DNA of 64,000 nt from Rikenellaceae bacterium (GCA_015059875.1 SUZQ01000003.1:1-64000), one strand, 5' to 3'. Numbered from the stretch's first letter, positions 44,697 to 54,284 are shown. Translations and numbers: made by a program. The notes: generated by a model not told the origin, from the letters alone.

Positions 44697-45803
44697 ATGA
44701 AAAAGACATTTTTGGCAATCGTAGCACTCGCTTGTGCTGCATTGGTATGCTCTTGCGGTGACGCTAAGGGCGTGAAGGCTGTAAAGGGTGATACAGCTAA
44801 GTTGGATTCGTTGTCTTACTGCCTTGGTGCAAACATCGGTGGTGGTATCAAGCAGCAGCTTGGTGATATCCCATTCAACATTGAGGTTGTAAAGGAGGGT
44901 ATGCAGGCAGGTCTTACTGGCAAGTCGAAGCAGAAGCACGATGAGTCGATTGACCTTCTTCGTAAGTTCTTCTCGCAGACACTTGGCGAGCGTCGTGCTG
45001 CTCACCAGCAGGCTATTCAGGCAGATTCGACCGCTGTATTCAATGTATTCGAGACTGCTGAGGAGTGCGATGAGTTGTCGTATGCGTTCGGTAACGACAT
45101 CGGTAACAATGTTCTCAAGAGCAACATCGCTGTACAGTACTACTGGATGCTCAAGGGTTTCCAGGATGCGTATGAGGAGAGCACCGAGATTTCGCAGGAT
45201 AACATCATGAGCTTCTTGCAGCACTACTTTATGGTAACTCGACCAGCAGAGGCAGCAGAGCGTTCTGCAAAGTGGTTGGAGAAGAAGGAGAAGGGTTTCG
45301 GCGTGAAGAAGACCGAGAGTGGCTTGCTCTACAAGGTCGTTAAGGCTGGCGATATGGAGAAGGCAGCAAAGAGCGACGAGGATGTAGTAAAGGTTCACTA
45401 TGTTGGTAAGTTGCAGGATGGTACCGTATTCGATGCTTCGCGTTTCGAGGATCGTTCGAAGGAGCAGCAGGAGATGATGCGTTTGCAGCAGCCAAGTCTC
45501 TTCGACGAGAAGGGTAACCTCCTTGAGGATGACGAGCCAATTGAGTTCCCACTCAACCGCGTTATCAAGGGTTGGACTGAGGGTATGAAGCTTGTTGGCC
45601 CTGGTGGCAAGATTAAGTTGTATATCCCTGCTGATATGGCTTATGGTCGTCGTGGTGCAGGTCAGTTGATTGGCCCTAACGAGGCTTTGGAGTTCGAGGT
45701 TGAGTTGATCGAGGTTACTCCAGCAGCTGTTGAGGAGCCTGCACAGGCTGAGGCTCCAGCAGAGGAGGCAGCTCCAGCAGCAGAGGCAGCACCTGCAAAA
45801 TAG
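44697..45803 (+). CDS. FKBP-type peptidyl-prolyl cis-trans isomerase, lipoprotein
   Basis: ALACAALVCSCGDAKG lipobox; VKVHYVGKLQDGTVFDAS; VIKGWTEGMKLVGPGGKIKLYIPADMAYG; Ala/Glu/Pro-rich tail. Confidence 0.93.
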   Translation: MKKTFLAIVALACAALVCSCGDAKGVKAVKGDTAKLDSLSYCLGANIGGGIKQQLGDIPFNIEVVKEGMQAGLTGKSKQKHDESIDLLRKFFSQTLGERRAAHQQAIQADSTAVFNVFETAEECDELSYAFGNDIGNNVLKSNIAVQYYWMLKGFQDAYEESTEISQDNIMSFLQHYFMVTRPAEAAERSAKWLEKKEKGFGVKKTESGLLYKVVKAGDMEKAAKSDEDVVKVHYVGKLQDGTVFDASRFEDRSKEQQEMMRLQQPSLFDEKGNLLEDDEPIEFPLNRVIKGWTEGMKLVGPGGKIKLYIPADMAYGRRGAGQLIGPNEALEFEVELIEVTPAAVEEPAQAEAPAEEAAPAAEAAPAK

Positions 45804-45914
45804 TTGATTGACAATTGAAGTATGGGGTGAAGAGTGAAAACTTTTCACCCTTTTTATTTGGTTGCACTGCCACAATTTATCGCACTTGAATTGCTGATTT
45901 TCAATTTTGATTGT

Positions 45915-45922
45915 TATCTTTG
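45915..45922 (+). promoter_or_regulatory. Putative -7 box TATCTTTG directly abutting the murB start
   Basis: ttgttatctttgcactATG; ATTG at 45890-45893 as possible -33. Confidence 0.5.
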
Positions 45923-45926
45923 CACT

Positions 45927-46937
45927 ATGATACGCTACTACGAAAATATTGATATCTCGGAGCGTAATTCGTTCCATGTGCGACAAGTGGCAAAACGACT
46001 TGTCGAGTTTGACCGTGCCGAGGAGTTGCCAGAGTTGTTCGAGCGATATGGCTCGGAGAGTTGGTATGTGTTGAGTGGAGGAAATAATATCCTCTTTACG
46101 AAGGATGTTGAGCAGCTGCTTATTACCCCTTGCGACGATCGCATAGAGGTTATCTCGGAGAGTGAAACCGCAGTCCGAGTGAAGGTGGGTGCGGGAGTCG
46201 AGTGGGATGACCTTGTGGCGTGGAGCGTGGAGCGCGAACTATGGGGTATCGAGAATCTCTCGCTTATTCCGGGTAAGGCTGGAGCTGCTCCCGTGCAGAA
46301 TATTGGTGCGTATGGCGTCGAGGCAAAAGATACCATCCGTGCGGTGGAGATGTATTTTGTCGAGGGTGGAAACTTTGTGACGCTTGCCGCCGAGCATTGT
46401 GGCTTTGGCTATCGTGAGAGTGTGTTCAAACACTCGTTGAAGGGGCGTGTGATTATTACAGCTATCGAAATAGAGCTTTCTAAGACTCCGAATCCGCGAC
46501 TTGGCTACGGCGATGTTGTGCGCGAGGTCGAGGCGCGCGGAGGGGCTACGCTTGCGAATATCCGCGATGCAATATGCTCGATTCGTCGCTCGAAGTTGCC
46601 TGATACGGCGGTGTTGGGTAATGCGGGTAGCTTCTTCAAAAACCCCGTTGTGGAGAGTGAGGTGGCAGAGAGATTGCTTGCGAAGTATCCCGATATGCCT
46701 CACTACCCAGCACAGGAGGAGGGCAAGGTAAAACTCGCTGCTGGCTGGCTTATAGATAAGGCTGGTATGAAGGGGGCGAAAAAGGGCAATGTTGCCGTTC
46801 ACGAGCGTCAGGCGTTGGTTTTGGTAAATCTTGGCGGAGCTACGGGAAGTGAGGTTATAGAGTTCGCTTACGAGGTGGTGGCGACCGTCAAAGAGAGGTT
46901 CGCAATAGAGATTTCACCTGAGGTAAATATTCTTTAG
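45927..46937 (+). CDS. murB: UDP-N-acetylmuramate dehydrogenase
   Basis: YENIDISERNSFHV; VLSGGNNILF; SLIPGKAGAAPVQNIGAYGVE; YRESVFK; GNAGSFFKNPVV. Start at 45927 preferred over 45834. Confidence 0.93.
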   Translation: MIRYYENIDISERNSFHVRQVAKRLVEFDRAEELPELFERYGSESWYVLSGGNNILFTKDVEQLLITPCDDRIEVISESETAVRVKVGAGVEWDDLVAWSVERELWGIENLSLIPGKAGAAPVQNIGAYGVEAKDTIRAVEMYFVEGGNFVTLAAEHCGFGYRESVFKHSLKGRVIITAIEIELSKTPNPRLGYGDVVREVEARGGATLANIRDAICSIRRSKLPDTAVLGNAGSFFKNPVVESEVAERLLAKYPDMPHYPAQEEGKVKLAAGWLIDKAGMKGAKKGNVAVHERQALVLVNLGGATGSEVIEFAYEVVATVKERFAIEISPEVNIL

Positions 46938-47055
46938 ACGAGAGACGAACTGACGCACGAAGCTAAAGGAGAGGCTACTTGCAGACTATCCCTTGCAAGA
47001 AGGAGGAAAAGCCCACGAAGTGGGATTAAAGAGGAGAGCAAATTATAAACTAAAA

Positions 47056-47090
47056 AAGCTAATGGCTAATGGCCAATAGCTAATAGCCAA
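47056..47090. repeat. Dispersed short repeat (same as 24774-24809)
   Basis: aagctaatggctaatggccaatagctaatagcc. Confidence 0.8.
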
Positions 47091-47097
47091 AAAAGTT

Positions 47098-48450
47098 ATG
47101 CAGACTGAAGCACTATTAAAGGCATTTGAGAGATATGTTGAGCGACATGAGCTCTTCTCGCACGAGGATAAGATTCTTCTTACCGTGTCGGGAGGAGTCG
47201 ATTCGATGGTTATGCTCTCCATATTTGTCCGTTTAGGCTATAATGTGGGGGTTGCCCACTGCAACTTTGGTTTGCGCGGAGAGGAGAGCGATGGCGACAC
47301 CGAAATGGTGTTGCAGGAGTGTGAAAAGCTCGGCATCGTGTGTCATAGCAAGCGTTTCGATACTGAGGCGGAGATGGCTCGCACGGGCGATTCGATGGAG
47401 ATGGCGGCGCGTCGTCTGCGATACGGGTGGTTTAACGAGTTGTGCCACACAGAGGGTTATGCCGTAATCGCTGTTGCGCACCACGCAAACGACTCGATTG
47501 AAACATTCTTCATAAATCTGTTGCGTGGTACGGGCTTGCGCGGTCTTACGGGTATCAATCGCCAATATGGTCGTGTTGTGCGACCTCTTCTCTATGCGAC
47601 TCGAAAGGATATCTTGGAGTACGCCGTGCAGAATAAGATTCCGTATCGCGAGGACTCCTCTAACCGTTCGACAAAGTACCTGCGCAATAAGATTCGTTTA
47701 GGATTGTTGCCGTTGTTACGCGAGATAAACCCTAAATTCACGCCTTTGATGCGAGGAAATCTCTACCGCTTGAACAATGCACAGCTCTTTATCGATGCCG
47801 CGATAGACCGAATACGACAAGAGGCGGTGCGAAGTGAGAATGGTATTGACACTATCGAGGTTGCTGCAATCGACAAGATATATCCGTTGGAGTTCGTCAT
47901 CTATGAGATTCTCAACTCGACATACGGCTTCAAGGGCGATGTTGTCGAGGAGCTATGTGGAGCTTTGAAACGCGGAGTTACAGATCGTCGATTCTACTCG
48001 CGCGACTATGTTGCGTACCTCGACAGAGGCGATATTATGGTCGCCCGCATTGAGGAGGAGGACGACTGCGAGGTGGTCGTTGAGATGGATGATATGCGTA
48101 GTTACTGCGGTAACTCGGTACTATACTATGAGCATACCGATATTGACAATGTGAACGAATACCAACTGCCGAACGATGTGGCGTTGATTGATGAGTCGAA
48201 GTTGCAATATCCACTTCGTCTGCGTCGTTGGCGCGAAGGAGATTCGTTTATACCTTTCGGTATGGCAGGGCGAAAGAAGGTCGGAGACTACCTTACCGAC
48301 TGCAAAGTCCCTATCGTGGAGCGTAAACGACAGTTCGTGTTGGTTTCGGGCGAGGATATTGTCTGGATTGTAGGTCGCCGCACCGATGATCGTTTCCGCG
48401 TAGGTGCTAATACCGAAAATGTCTTGAGAATCACTAAATACACCATATAA
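47098..48450 (+). CDS. tilS: tRNA(Ile)-lysidine synthetase
   Basis: ILLTVSGGVDSMVML (PP-loop SGGxDS); VAHCNFGLRGEESDGD; VAHHANDSIETFFINLLRGTGLRGL. Confidence 0.95.
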   Translation: MQTEALLKAFERYVERHELFSHEDKILLTVSGGVDSMVMLSIFVRLGYNVGVAHCNFGLRGEESDGDTEMVLQECEKLGIVCHSKRFDTEAEMARTGDSMEMAARRLRYGWFNELCHTEGYAVIAVAHHANDSIETFFINLLRGTGLRGLTGINRQYGRVVRPLLYATRKDILEYAVQNKIPYREDSSNRSTKYLRNKIRLGLLPLLREINPKFTPLMRGNLYRLNNAQLFIDAAIDRIRQEAVRSENGIDTIEVAAIDKIYPLEFVIYEILNSTYGFKGDVVEELCGALKRGVTDRRFYSRDYVAYLDRGDIMVARIEEEDDCEVVVEMDDMRSYCGNSVLYYEHTDIDNVNEYQLPNDVALIDESKLQYPLRLRRWREGDSFIPFGMAGRKKVGDYLTDCKVPIVERKRQFVLVSGEDIVWIVGRRTDDRFRVGANTENVLRITKYTI

Positions 48451-48456
48451 CACAAT

Positions 48457-49524
48457 ATGGCAGAGAAGGTTACATTTGCATCGTGTGATGCTGAGTTTCG
48501 TCGTCTAATGGGCGATATTAAGGCGCGAAAGTTTGCTCCGATATACCTATTGCAGGGAGAGGAGTTGTACTTTATTGATGCGTTGTGCGACGCTTTGACC
48601 GAGGGCATTATGGATGAGGCGATGCGAGCCTTCAACCAGATTGTAATATATGGCAACGATAGCGATGGTGGCACGGTGGCAAGCTATTGCCGTCAGTTGC
48701 CAATGATGGGCGAGTATGAGGCGATTATCGTGAGAGAGGCGCAACTGCTCGATAAAATGGAGTTGCTGAATGGTTATGCCGCTTCGCCACAAGCCTCGAC
48801 TATTTTGGTGTTGTGCCATAAGGGAAAGGCGATGGATCGTCGCACTCCGCTCTACAAAAGTATTAAGGCGAAGGGGGTGGTGTTCGACTCGGTATCACCG
48901 CGAGACTACGAGGCGGAGAAGTGGTTAGCTGGTTTTGCCGCGACAAAGGGGTTGAAACTCGATTCGGCAAGTAGCAGAATATTGGTTGCACATCTCGGTG
49001 TTGATATCTCGAAAATCAGTAACGAGCTTGAGAAGATGATTGTCTCGTTACCGAAGGAGCGCACGACAATAACCCCCGAAGATATAGAGAATCATATTGG
49101 CATCTCGCGACAGTTCAATAACTTCGAGTTGAGTAATGCTGTTCTTGACCGCCAAATGGAGAAGGCTCTGCGCATCGCGCAATATATGGGGGAGAATCCT
49201 AAGGCGTATCCGCTATTGTTGAGTGTTAAGGTGCTGTATGACTCATTCCGACAACTATTCATCTATAATTACATAAGTTGGGATTCGCGCCGCCGAGGTG
49301 TTGCGATGCCCGATCAGGGAGAGTTGTGCCGTGCTATGCGACTCAATAACCCATTCTTCTTGAGAGATATTGTGCGTCGCGCCCCGATGTGGCAAAATAG
49401 CAAGGTTTTTAAGATTATAGGCTTGTGTGCCGAGTACGACGCTAAGAGCAAGGGTATCGACGATGGTGGAGCCTCAAACGGCGAGCTGTTGCGTGAGTTT
49501 ATCCTAAAAATAATGATGTTGTAG
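48457..49524 (+). CDS. holA: DNA polymerase III subunit delta
   Basis: FAPIYLLQGEELYFIDALCDAL; DISKISNELEKMIV; NNFELSNAVLDRQMEKALRIAQYM. Confidence 0.87.
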   Translation: MAEKVTFASCDAEFRRLMGDIKARKFAPIYLLQGEELYFIDALCDALTEGIMDEAMRAFNQIVIYGNDSDGGTVASYCRQLPMMGEYEAIIVREAQLLDKMELLNGYAASPQASTILVLCHKGKAMDRRTPLYKSIKAKGVVFDSVSPRDYEAEKWLAGFAATKGLKLDSASSRILVAHLGVDISKISNELEKMIVSLPKERTTITPEDIENHIGISRQFNNFELSNAVLDRQMEKALRIAQYMGENPKAYPLLLSVKVLYDSFRQLFIYNYISWDSRRRGVAMPDQGELCRAMRLNNPFFLRDIVRRAPMWQNSKVFKIIGLCAEYDAKSKGIDDGGASNGELLREFILKIMML

Positions 49525-49536
49525 AGGGGGGGGGAG

Positions 49537-50271
49537 ATGTCATATATCTACGAAGCGATACGCACGCGAGGTTTTGAGCCTCGAGACCTCGAGAAGTACT
49601 ATCAGCGACTTGAGGCTTTGGCGCATCGTGTAGTTGCCTCTCCGTTGAAATTTAGCCGCGAAGAGTTGCGAATGGAGATTGCAGAGTGCCTGCGTCGCAG
49701 TGGCTTTTCGCCTACGCGAAATCACGCTGTGATAGTTCGTTGTCACTACTATGGCGACAAAGATGTGGAACTCTTGCCCGTAGAGATGTTGTATGATGAC
49801 TTTTCAGTCAGGGCAATTCGTCCTCGCATCGGCAGTATGGAGCGCGTAACAAAAGAGTCGATATTGCTTGAAAATTGTTCTGTAAAGGATGAGTTGTTAG
49901 AGATTCATCGAATTAAGAATCTCCACCTCAATGGCGACAACTCCGTAACGATGTGGGTAACGGAGGATGATGAGATTGTTGCGATTGATGGTGCGCCTGT
50001 AGTTTGCGTTTTTGAGAATGAGATACGATTCTCGGAGAGTATCAGCGGAGTGGAGTTTCAGCTCGCCTATAATGTCGTCGCAGAGAGCCACCGTAGAGTT
50101 GCAAAAGGGGCAATTAGGTTGTCGGATTTAAGCCAGGCGAAAGAGTTGCTGATAGTAGATTATCGCGGCATTACCGCCATTGCAGGTTGGAATGACCATA
50201 ACTATATGAATATCACCGCAGAGTGGTTGGCATCGCGCATCGGCGATGTCGAGAAAAATCAGAATTTCTAA
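49537..50271 (+). CDS. Class IV aminotransferase-like protein (active site appears divergent)
   Basis: YEAIRTRGFEPRDLEKYYQRLEAL resembles the class IV N-terminus; expected catalytic Lys context not obvious. Confidence 0.5.
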   Translation: MSYIYEAIRTRGFEPRDLEKYYQRLEALAHRVVASPLKFSREELRMEIAECLRRSGFSPTRNHAVIVRCHYYGDKDVELLPVEMLYDDFSVRAIRPRIGSMERVTKESILLENCSVKDELLEIHRIKNLHLNGDNSVTMWVTEDDEIVAIDGAPVVCVFENEIRFSESISGVEFQLAYNVVAESHRRVAKGAIRLSDLSQAKELLIVDYRGITAIAGWNDHNYMNITAEWLASRIGDVEKNQNF

Positions 50272-50331
50272 AAAGTTTGTATTGACAAAGGCGTTTTGAG
50301 ATATTATATTTGTCCCAAAATCCTGTTATCA

Positions 50332-50955
50332 ATGAGAAAAATTCTTCTTTACTACTCGGCAGTAGTAACGCTGCTGCTTGTGATTTGTGGTGCGATTTTG
50401 CGCCATACGACGGGCGAGATAACTCGCCTCAGCAACAATAACGAGGCTCTGTCCTCCGAAGTGAAACTCTACAAAACTCGTCACCGCAACTCTGCGGCAT
50501 CGGTCGTGGCTCTACAACTTGAATTGGAGGAGTATCGCGAAAAGCATTCGCGCGATGTGAAGCGTATTCGTGAGTTGGGCGTGCGACTGCGGCGCGTAGA
50601 GAGTGCGGCAAAGATGGCGACCGAGAGCCGTGTTGAGGCTTCTGCACCTCTGCGAGATACCGTTTTTGTGGATAGATTGCTGCCCGATATATTACCACCC
50701 GATACCGCCTCGATATTCAGATGGAGCGATAGCTGGGTGCGTATCGAAGGGGTAATACGCAATGGTAGGGCAGTGTGTTGTGTTGAGAGTGTAGATACTC
50801 TGCACCAGATTGTCCACCGCGTACCGCGACGCTTTCTCTTCTTTCGCTATGGTACCAAAGCGATTCGCCAAGAGATAACCTCCTCGAATCCGCATACAAG
50901 GGTGGTCTACACGGAGTATATCGAACTACCTAAAAGAGTTCGTGCGAGATGGTGA
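50332..50955 (+). CDS. Single-TM coiled-coil hypothetical protein (DUF6549-like)
   Basis: ATG at 50332 after a TATATTTG box at 50305-50312; MRKILLYYSAVVTLLLVICGAILRHT then coiled-coil. Confidence 0.55.
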   Translation: MRKILLYYSAVVTLLLVICGAILRHTTGEITRLSNNNEALSSEVKLYKTRHRNSAASVVALQLELEEYREKHSRDVKRIRELGVRLRRVESAAKMATESRVEASAPLRDTVFVDRLLPDILPPDTASIFRWSDSWVRIEGVIRNGRAVCCVESVDTLHQIVHRVPRRFLFFRYGTKAIRQEITSSNPHTRVVYTEYIELPKRVRARW

Positions 50956-50971
50956 TATTGAGGCGTTAAAA

Positions 50972-51004
50972 AAGGCGTGTTCCAAGAGAGATTGAACACG
51001 CCTT
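50972..51004. terminator. Bidirectional intrinsic terminator
   Basis: aaggcgtgttc (50972-50982) perfect inverted repeat with gaacacgcctt (50994-51004) between convergent genes. Confidence 0.8.
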
Positions 51005-51025
51005 GATTGGTTTTATAAGATAAAA

Positions 51026-52084
51026 CTACTCCTCGCCCTCGTTCATAACTCGATTCTGGCGATTGATACTCTCGACATGTACAGCATCGAGCATCGTGTG
51101 CAGAAACTCCTCGCTCAAATCGAGATTGTGGCTCTGCGCCAATACATGCTCCACAATATCCTCCCATCTTGAGGCTTGCAAGATTCGCACATCGTTTTCA
51201 CGCTTGATGCGACCTATCTGCTCCGCCACATTCATACGCTCGGAGAGGAGTTGCAGAATCTCGCGGTCGAGGCTGTCAATCTGCTCACGAAGTCCAAGAA
51301 GGGCGGTCTTGTAGCTCTCTGACGAGGACTCTCCCGCACGCCACTTTATGCCATCGAGAAGCGTATCGAGTGCCGCAGGGGTAAGCTGCTGCTTGGCATC
51401 GCTCCACGCCTTATCGGGATTGATATGGCTCTCAATCATCAGACCGTAGTAGTTCAAATCGGCAGCTTGTTGCGATACCTCGGCGATATATTGACGGCAT
51501 CCGCAGATGTGCGAAGGGTCGCAAAGCATCGGCAAATCTGGCATACGGCGACGCATCTCAAGCGCAAGGTGCCACATTGGGGCGTTGCGCAATTCGCCTG
51601 CACCATAGCCCGAAAAACCTCGGTGGATAAGTCCGATATTCTTCACTCCGCAGGCTGCAAGTCGCTCCACTGCACCGCACCACAAATCGACATCCCCATT
51701 TACGGGATTCTTCACGAAGACCATCTTCTCTGTATCGCGTATCGCCTCGGCAACCTCCTGCATCGAGAATGGATTTGCCGCGGTGCGCGCACCAATCCAT
51801 AGTACATCAATATCGTACTCCAGCGCGCTCTCTGCGTGTCTTGAGTTGGCAATTTCGGTTGCAACGGGCAAACCTGTCATCTCTTTCGCCTTAACGAGCC
51901 ACGGCAGGGCGGTTGCTCCTACACCCTCGAAATTTCCAGGCTTCGTGCGTGGCTTCCACACTCCTGCACGCATAATGTCTACCTTCCCGGTTGCGGCAAG
52001 GGCTTGCGCTGTGGCAAGAATCTGCTCCTCGCTCTCAGCACTGCAAGGGCCTGCAATAACTAAAGGTCTCTTAAACTCCATAAT
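51026..52084 (-). CDS. Bifunctional 3-deoxy-7-phosphoheptulonate synthase / chorismate mutase
   Basis: MEFKRPLVIAGPCSAESEEQILATAQAL; KNPVNGDVDLWCGAVERLAACG; C-terminal LREQIDSLDREILQLLSERMNVAEQIGRIKREN chorismate mutase. Confidence 0.95.
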   Translation of the reverse strand: MMEFKRPLVIAGPCSAESEEQILATAQALAATGKVDIMRAGVWKPRTKPGNFEGVGATALPWLVKAKEMTGLPVATEIANSRHAESALEYDIDVLWIGARTAANPFSMQEVAEAIRDTEKMVFVKNPVNGDVDLWCGAVERLAACGVKNIGLIHRGFSGYGAGELRNAPMWHLALEMRRRMPDLPMLCDPSHICGCRQYIAEVSQQAADLNYYGLMIESHINPDKAWSDAKQQLTPAALDTLLDGIKWRAGESSSESYKTALLGLREQIDSLDREILQLLSERMNVAEQIGRIKRENDVRILQASRWEDIVEHVLAQSHNLDLSEEFLHTMLDAVHVESINRQNRVMNEGEE

Positions 52085-52100
52085 CTTCATATTCTATCGT

Positions 52101-53255
52101 TTAACTCTTTATTCTCTCTAAAACTCTCTCCAACATCTCCTCCGATGCACAGAGGCTGAGGCGCACATACTGCTCTCCTTCGCTGCCAAATATTCCACCT
52201 GGAGTGAGGAATATATGCTTCTCGTAGAGCAATCTATCGCAGAAGTCGTAGCAATTATCTCCTTCTGGAACTCTGCCCCAAAGGAACAACCCTGCCTGAT
52301 TTGGGCGACACTCTACTCCGAGAGCCTCCAAAATCTCTAACCCTTTTGCCTCGCGGCGACGGTAAATCTCATTCTGCGAAGCGTACCACTCGTCGCCCAA
52401 ACCGAGCGCAGTAGCCGCTGCTAACTGCAAAGGTAAGAACATTCCTGAATCCATATTACTTTTGAAGCGTAAAATTTCATCAATTCTCTCTTTTGCACCT
52501 CCAATCATACCAATTCGCCAGCCAGCCATATTGTGACTCTTGCTTAGCGAATTCAATTCTATTGCCACTTCGCGCGCTCCATCCATCGCAAGAATCGACA
52601 GCGGATTGTCGTTGCGAATAAAGCAATATGGGTTATCATTTACGAGCAAGATATGGTGTTTGCGACACCAATCGACAATCTGCTGTAAATCCCCTCTCGA
52701 TGCAACTGCCCCCGTAGGCATATGGGGATAGTTTACAATCATCATCTTCACCCCCTTGGTTGGGAGTGTATCGAGTTCGGGCATATAGCCATTCTCCTCC
52801 TTCAACAAGTAGTTCACCACCTCGCCCTCGGCAAGCCGTACAGCCGAAGAGTAGGTTGGGTAGCCCGTATTTGGAACTAAGACCTTATCGCCCTTCGAGA
52901 TATAGGTCATAACGGTGTGCATAATGCCCTCTTTCGAGCCTATGAGTGGCAGAATCTCACTCTCAGGATTCAACTCTACGCCAAAACGAGTGCTATACCA
53001 CATTGCGAGTGCGTTGCGCAGTTCAACCGCACCGCGATAAGATTGGTAGCCGTGTGTAGATATCTTTGCAGACTCCAAGGCGAGTCGCTCCACTACAGAT
53101 GGGTGCGGAGGTAGGTCGGGTGAGCCAATGCCGAGCGAGAGGATGTCTGCCCCTGCGCGACGCATCTCCTCTATCTCGCGTAGCTTGCGCGAGAAGTAGT
53201 ACTCTTCGACCGAGCCTAATCGAGCCGCTATTTCAAAATCGTATGGCGTCATCAT
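52101..53255 (-). CDS. PLP-dependent aminotransferase class I/II
   Basis: ADILSLGIGSPDLPPHPSVVERL; NSLSKSHNMAGWRIGMIGG. Confidence 0.93.
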   Translation of the reverse strand: MMTPYDFEIAARLGSVEEYYFSRKLREIEEMRRAGADILSLGIGSPDLPPHPSVVERLALESAKISTHGYQSYRGAVELRNALAMWYSTRFGVELNPESEILPLIGSKEGIMHTVMTYISKGDKVLVPNTGYPTYSSAVRLAEGEVVNYLLKEENGYMPELDTLPTKGVKMMIVNYPHMPTGAVASRGDLQQIVDWCRKHHILLVNDNPYCFIRNDNPLSILAMDGAREVAIELNSLSKSHNMAGWRIGMIGGAKERIDEILRFKSNMDSGMFLPLQLAAATALGLGDEWYASQNEIYRRREAKGLEILEALGVECRPNQAGLFLWGRVPEGDNCYDFCDRLLYEKHIFLTPGGIFGSEGEQYVRLSLCASEEMLERVLERIKS

Positions 53256-54088
53256 AGATCTTTTCCTTTCTGGTAGATACCATATATATGAACCTCTACA
53301 CCGCGCTCACGCAGTCGCTCAATTGCCTTCGCAAAGTTTTCGCCCGACGAAAACTCCATATCGGTGTGGAACATATAGTGCCAAGGCTCGGTAGGAATAG
53401 GGTAGGACTGCAACTTTGTCATATTGAGGTCGAGCCCCTCAAAACAGCCCAGTGTGTCGTACAATGAGCCTGAAGTGTTGCTTATCTTGAAGTATAGCGA
53501 AGCCTTGCCCCCTTCGTTGCACGGTATTGGTTCCGTGAGCGAACGGTCTGAGTACTCAAGTCGCAAGAATCGCGTGTAGTTGTCACTGATGGTGTGGATG
53601 TCGGGTGCGACGATATCGAGGTTAAAGAGTTGAGCCGCCAACGAACTCGCAATCACCGCCTTTGTGCGCGAGCCACTCGCTTGGAGTTGCGCAGCACTCA
53701 ATGCCGTATCGGCACTCTCAATAAGTTGCCAGCGGTGCTTGTCGAGGTAGTCGGTACACTGCAAAAGAGCCATGTGGTGCGACTCCACCTCGCAGATATC
53801 GTCCAACGCTACACCGCGATTGACCATCAAATTCTGTCGGATGCGCAGATAAGCCTCGCCTGTAATGTGGACATTGCAGTTCTGCAAGAGATTGTAGTTG
53901 GGGAGAATCGAGCCAGCAATCGAGTTCTCAATCGCCATTATGCCGTAATCTACGCGGCGTTGCTCGACAGCATGGGCAACCTCACGGAAGGTGTCACATG
54001 CGAGAATTTCGACCTCGCTACCCTCGATGCCCTCCGCCACAATGTGGTGAAAACTGCCTCGATATCCTTGTATTGCAACTTTTTTCAT
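53252..54088 (-). CDS. pheA: Prephenate dehydratase
   Basis: VAIQGYRGSFHHIVAEG; GIMAIENSIAGSILPNYNLL; NYTRFLRLEY; ACT-like NTSGSLYDTLGCFEGLDLNMTKLQSYPI. Confidence 0.95.
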   Translation of the reverse strand: MKKVAIQGYRGSFHHIVAEGIEGSEVEILACDTFREVAHAVEQRRVDYGIMAIENSIAGSILPNYNLLQNCNVHITGEAYLRIRQNLMVNRGVALDDICEVESHHMALLQCTDYLDKHRWQLIESADTALSAAQLQASGSRTKAVIASSLAAQLFNLDIVAPDIHTISDNYTRFLRLEYSDRSLTEPIPCNEGGKASLYFKISNTSGSLYDTLGCFEGLDLNMTKLQSYPIPTEPWHYMFHTDMEFSSGENFAKAIERLRERGVEVHIYGIYQKGKDL

Positions 54089-54156
54089 AGTTTTCAGCCG
54101 CTATCTATTACTATAGATAGCAAATTGTTCAAAAGGTTAATTTTGTGTTATTAATT

Positions 54157-54187
54157 AAAAAAGACCGTTCTTTTTGAGGAACGGTCT
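54157..54187 (-). terminator. Attenuator terminator hairpin in the pheA leader
   Basis: Plus-strand agaccgttc (54162-54170) and gaacggtct (54179-54187); A tract 54157-54161 is a U tract on the minus transcript. Confidence 0.85.
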
Positions 54188-54230
54188 AAATCATTATGTC
54201 TTACATACATACATCGACTACCGCCCCTCT

Positions 54231-54284
54231 TCAGCACGAAAAGAAGTAAAAGTAAAAAAAGTAGTTCGACGAGTGGTTAAACAT
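54231..54284 (-). CDS. pheA leader peptide MFNHSSNYFFYFYFFSC
   Basis: 17 codons, 9 of them Phe or Tyr, YFFYFYFF block, stop one nt before the antiterminator arm; ggag 7 nt upstream. Confidence 0.8.
   Translation of the reverse strand: MFNHSSNYFFYFYFFSC

Larger units (their letters stand above)
54156..54284 (-). promoter_or_regulatory. Putative Phe/Tyr transcription attenuator upstream of pheA
   Basis: Minus strand: leader ORF 54284-54231, antiterminator arm gaggggcggt (54229-54220), terminator agaccgttc-ctcaaaaa-gaacggtct-TTTTT (54187-54157). Confidence 0.8.

Noticed and set aside
44631-45986. 451-aa minus-strand ORF opposite the FKBP gene
   Set aside because: Antisense to a clear FKBP lipoprotein; Leu/Cys/Ser-rich shadow translation without domain motifs.
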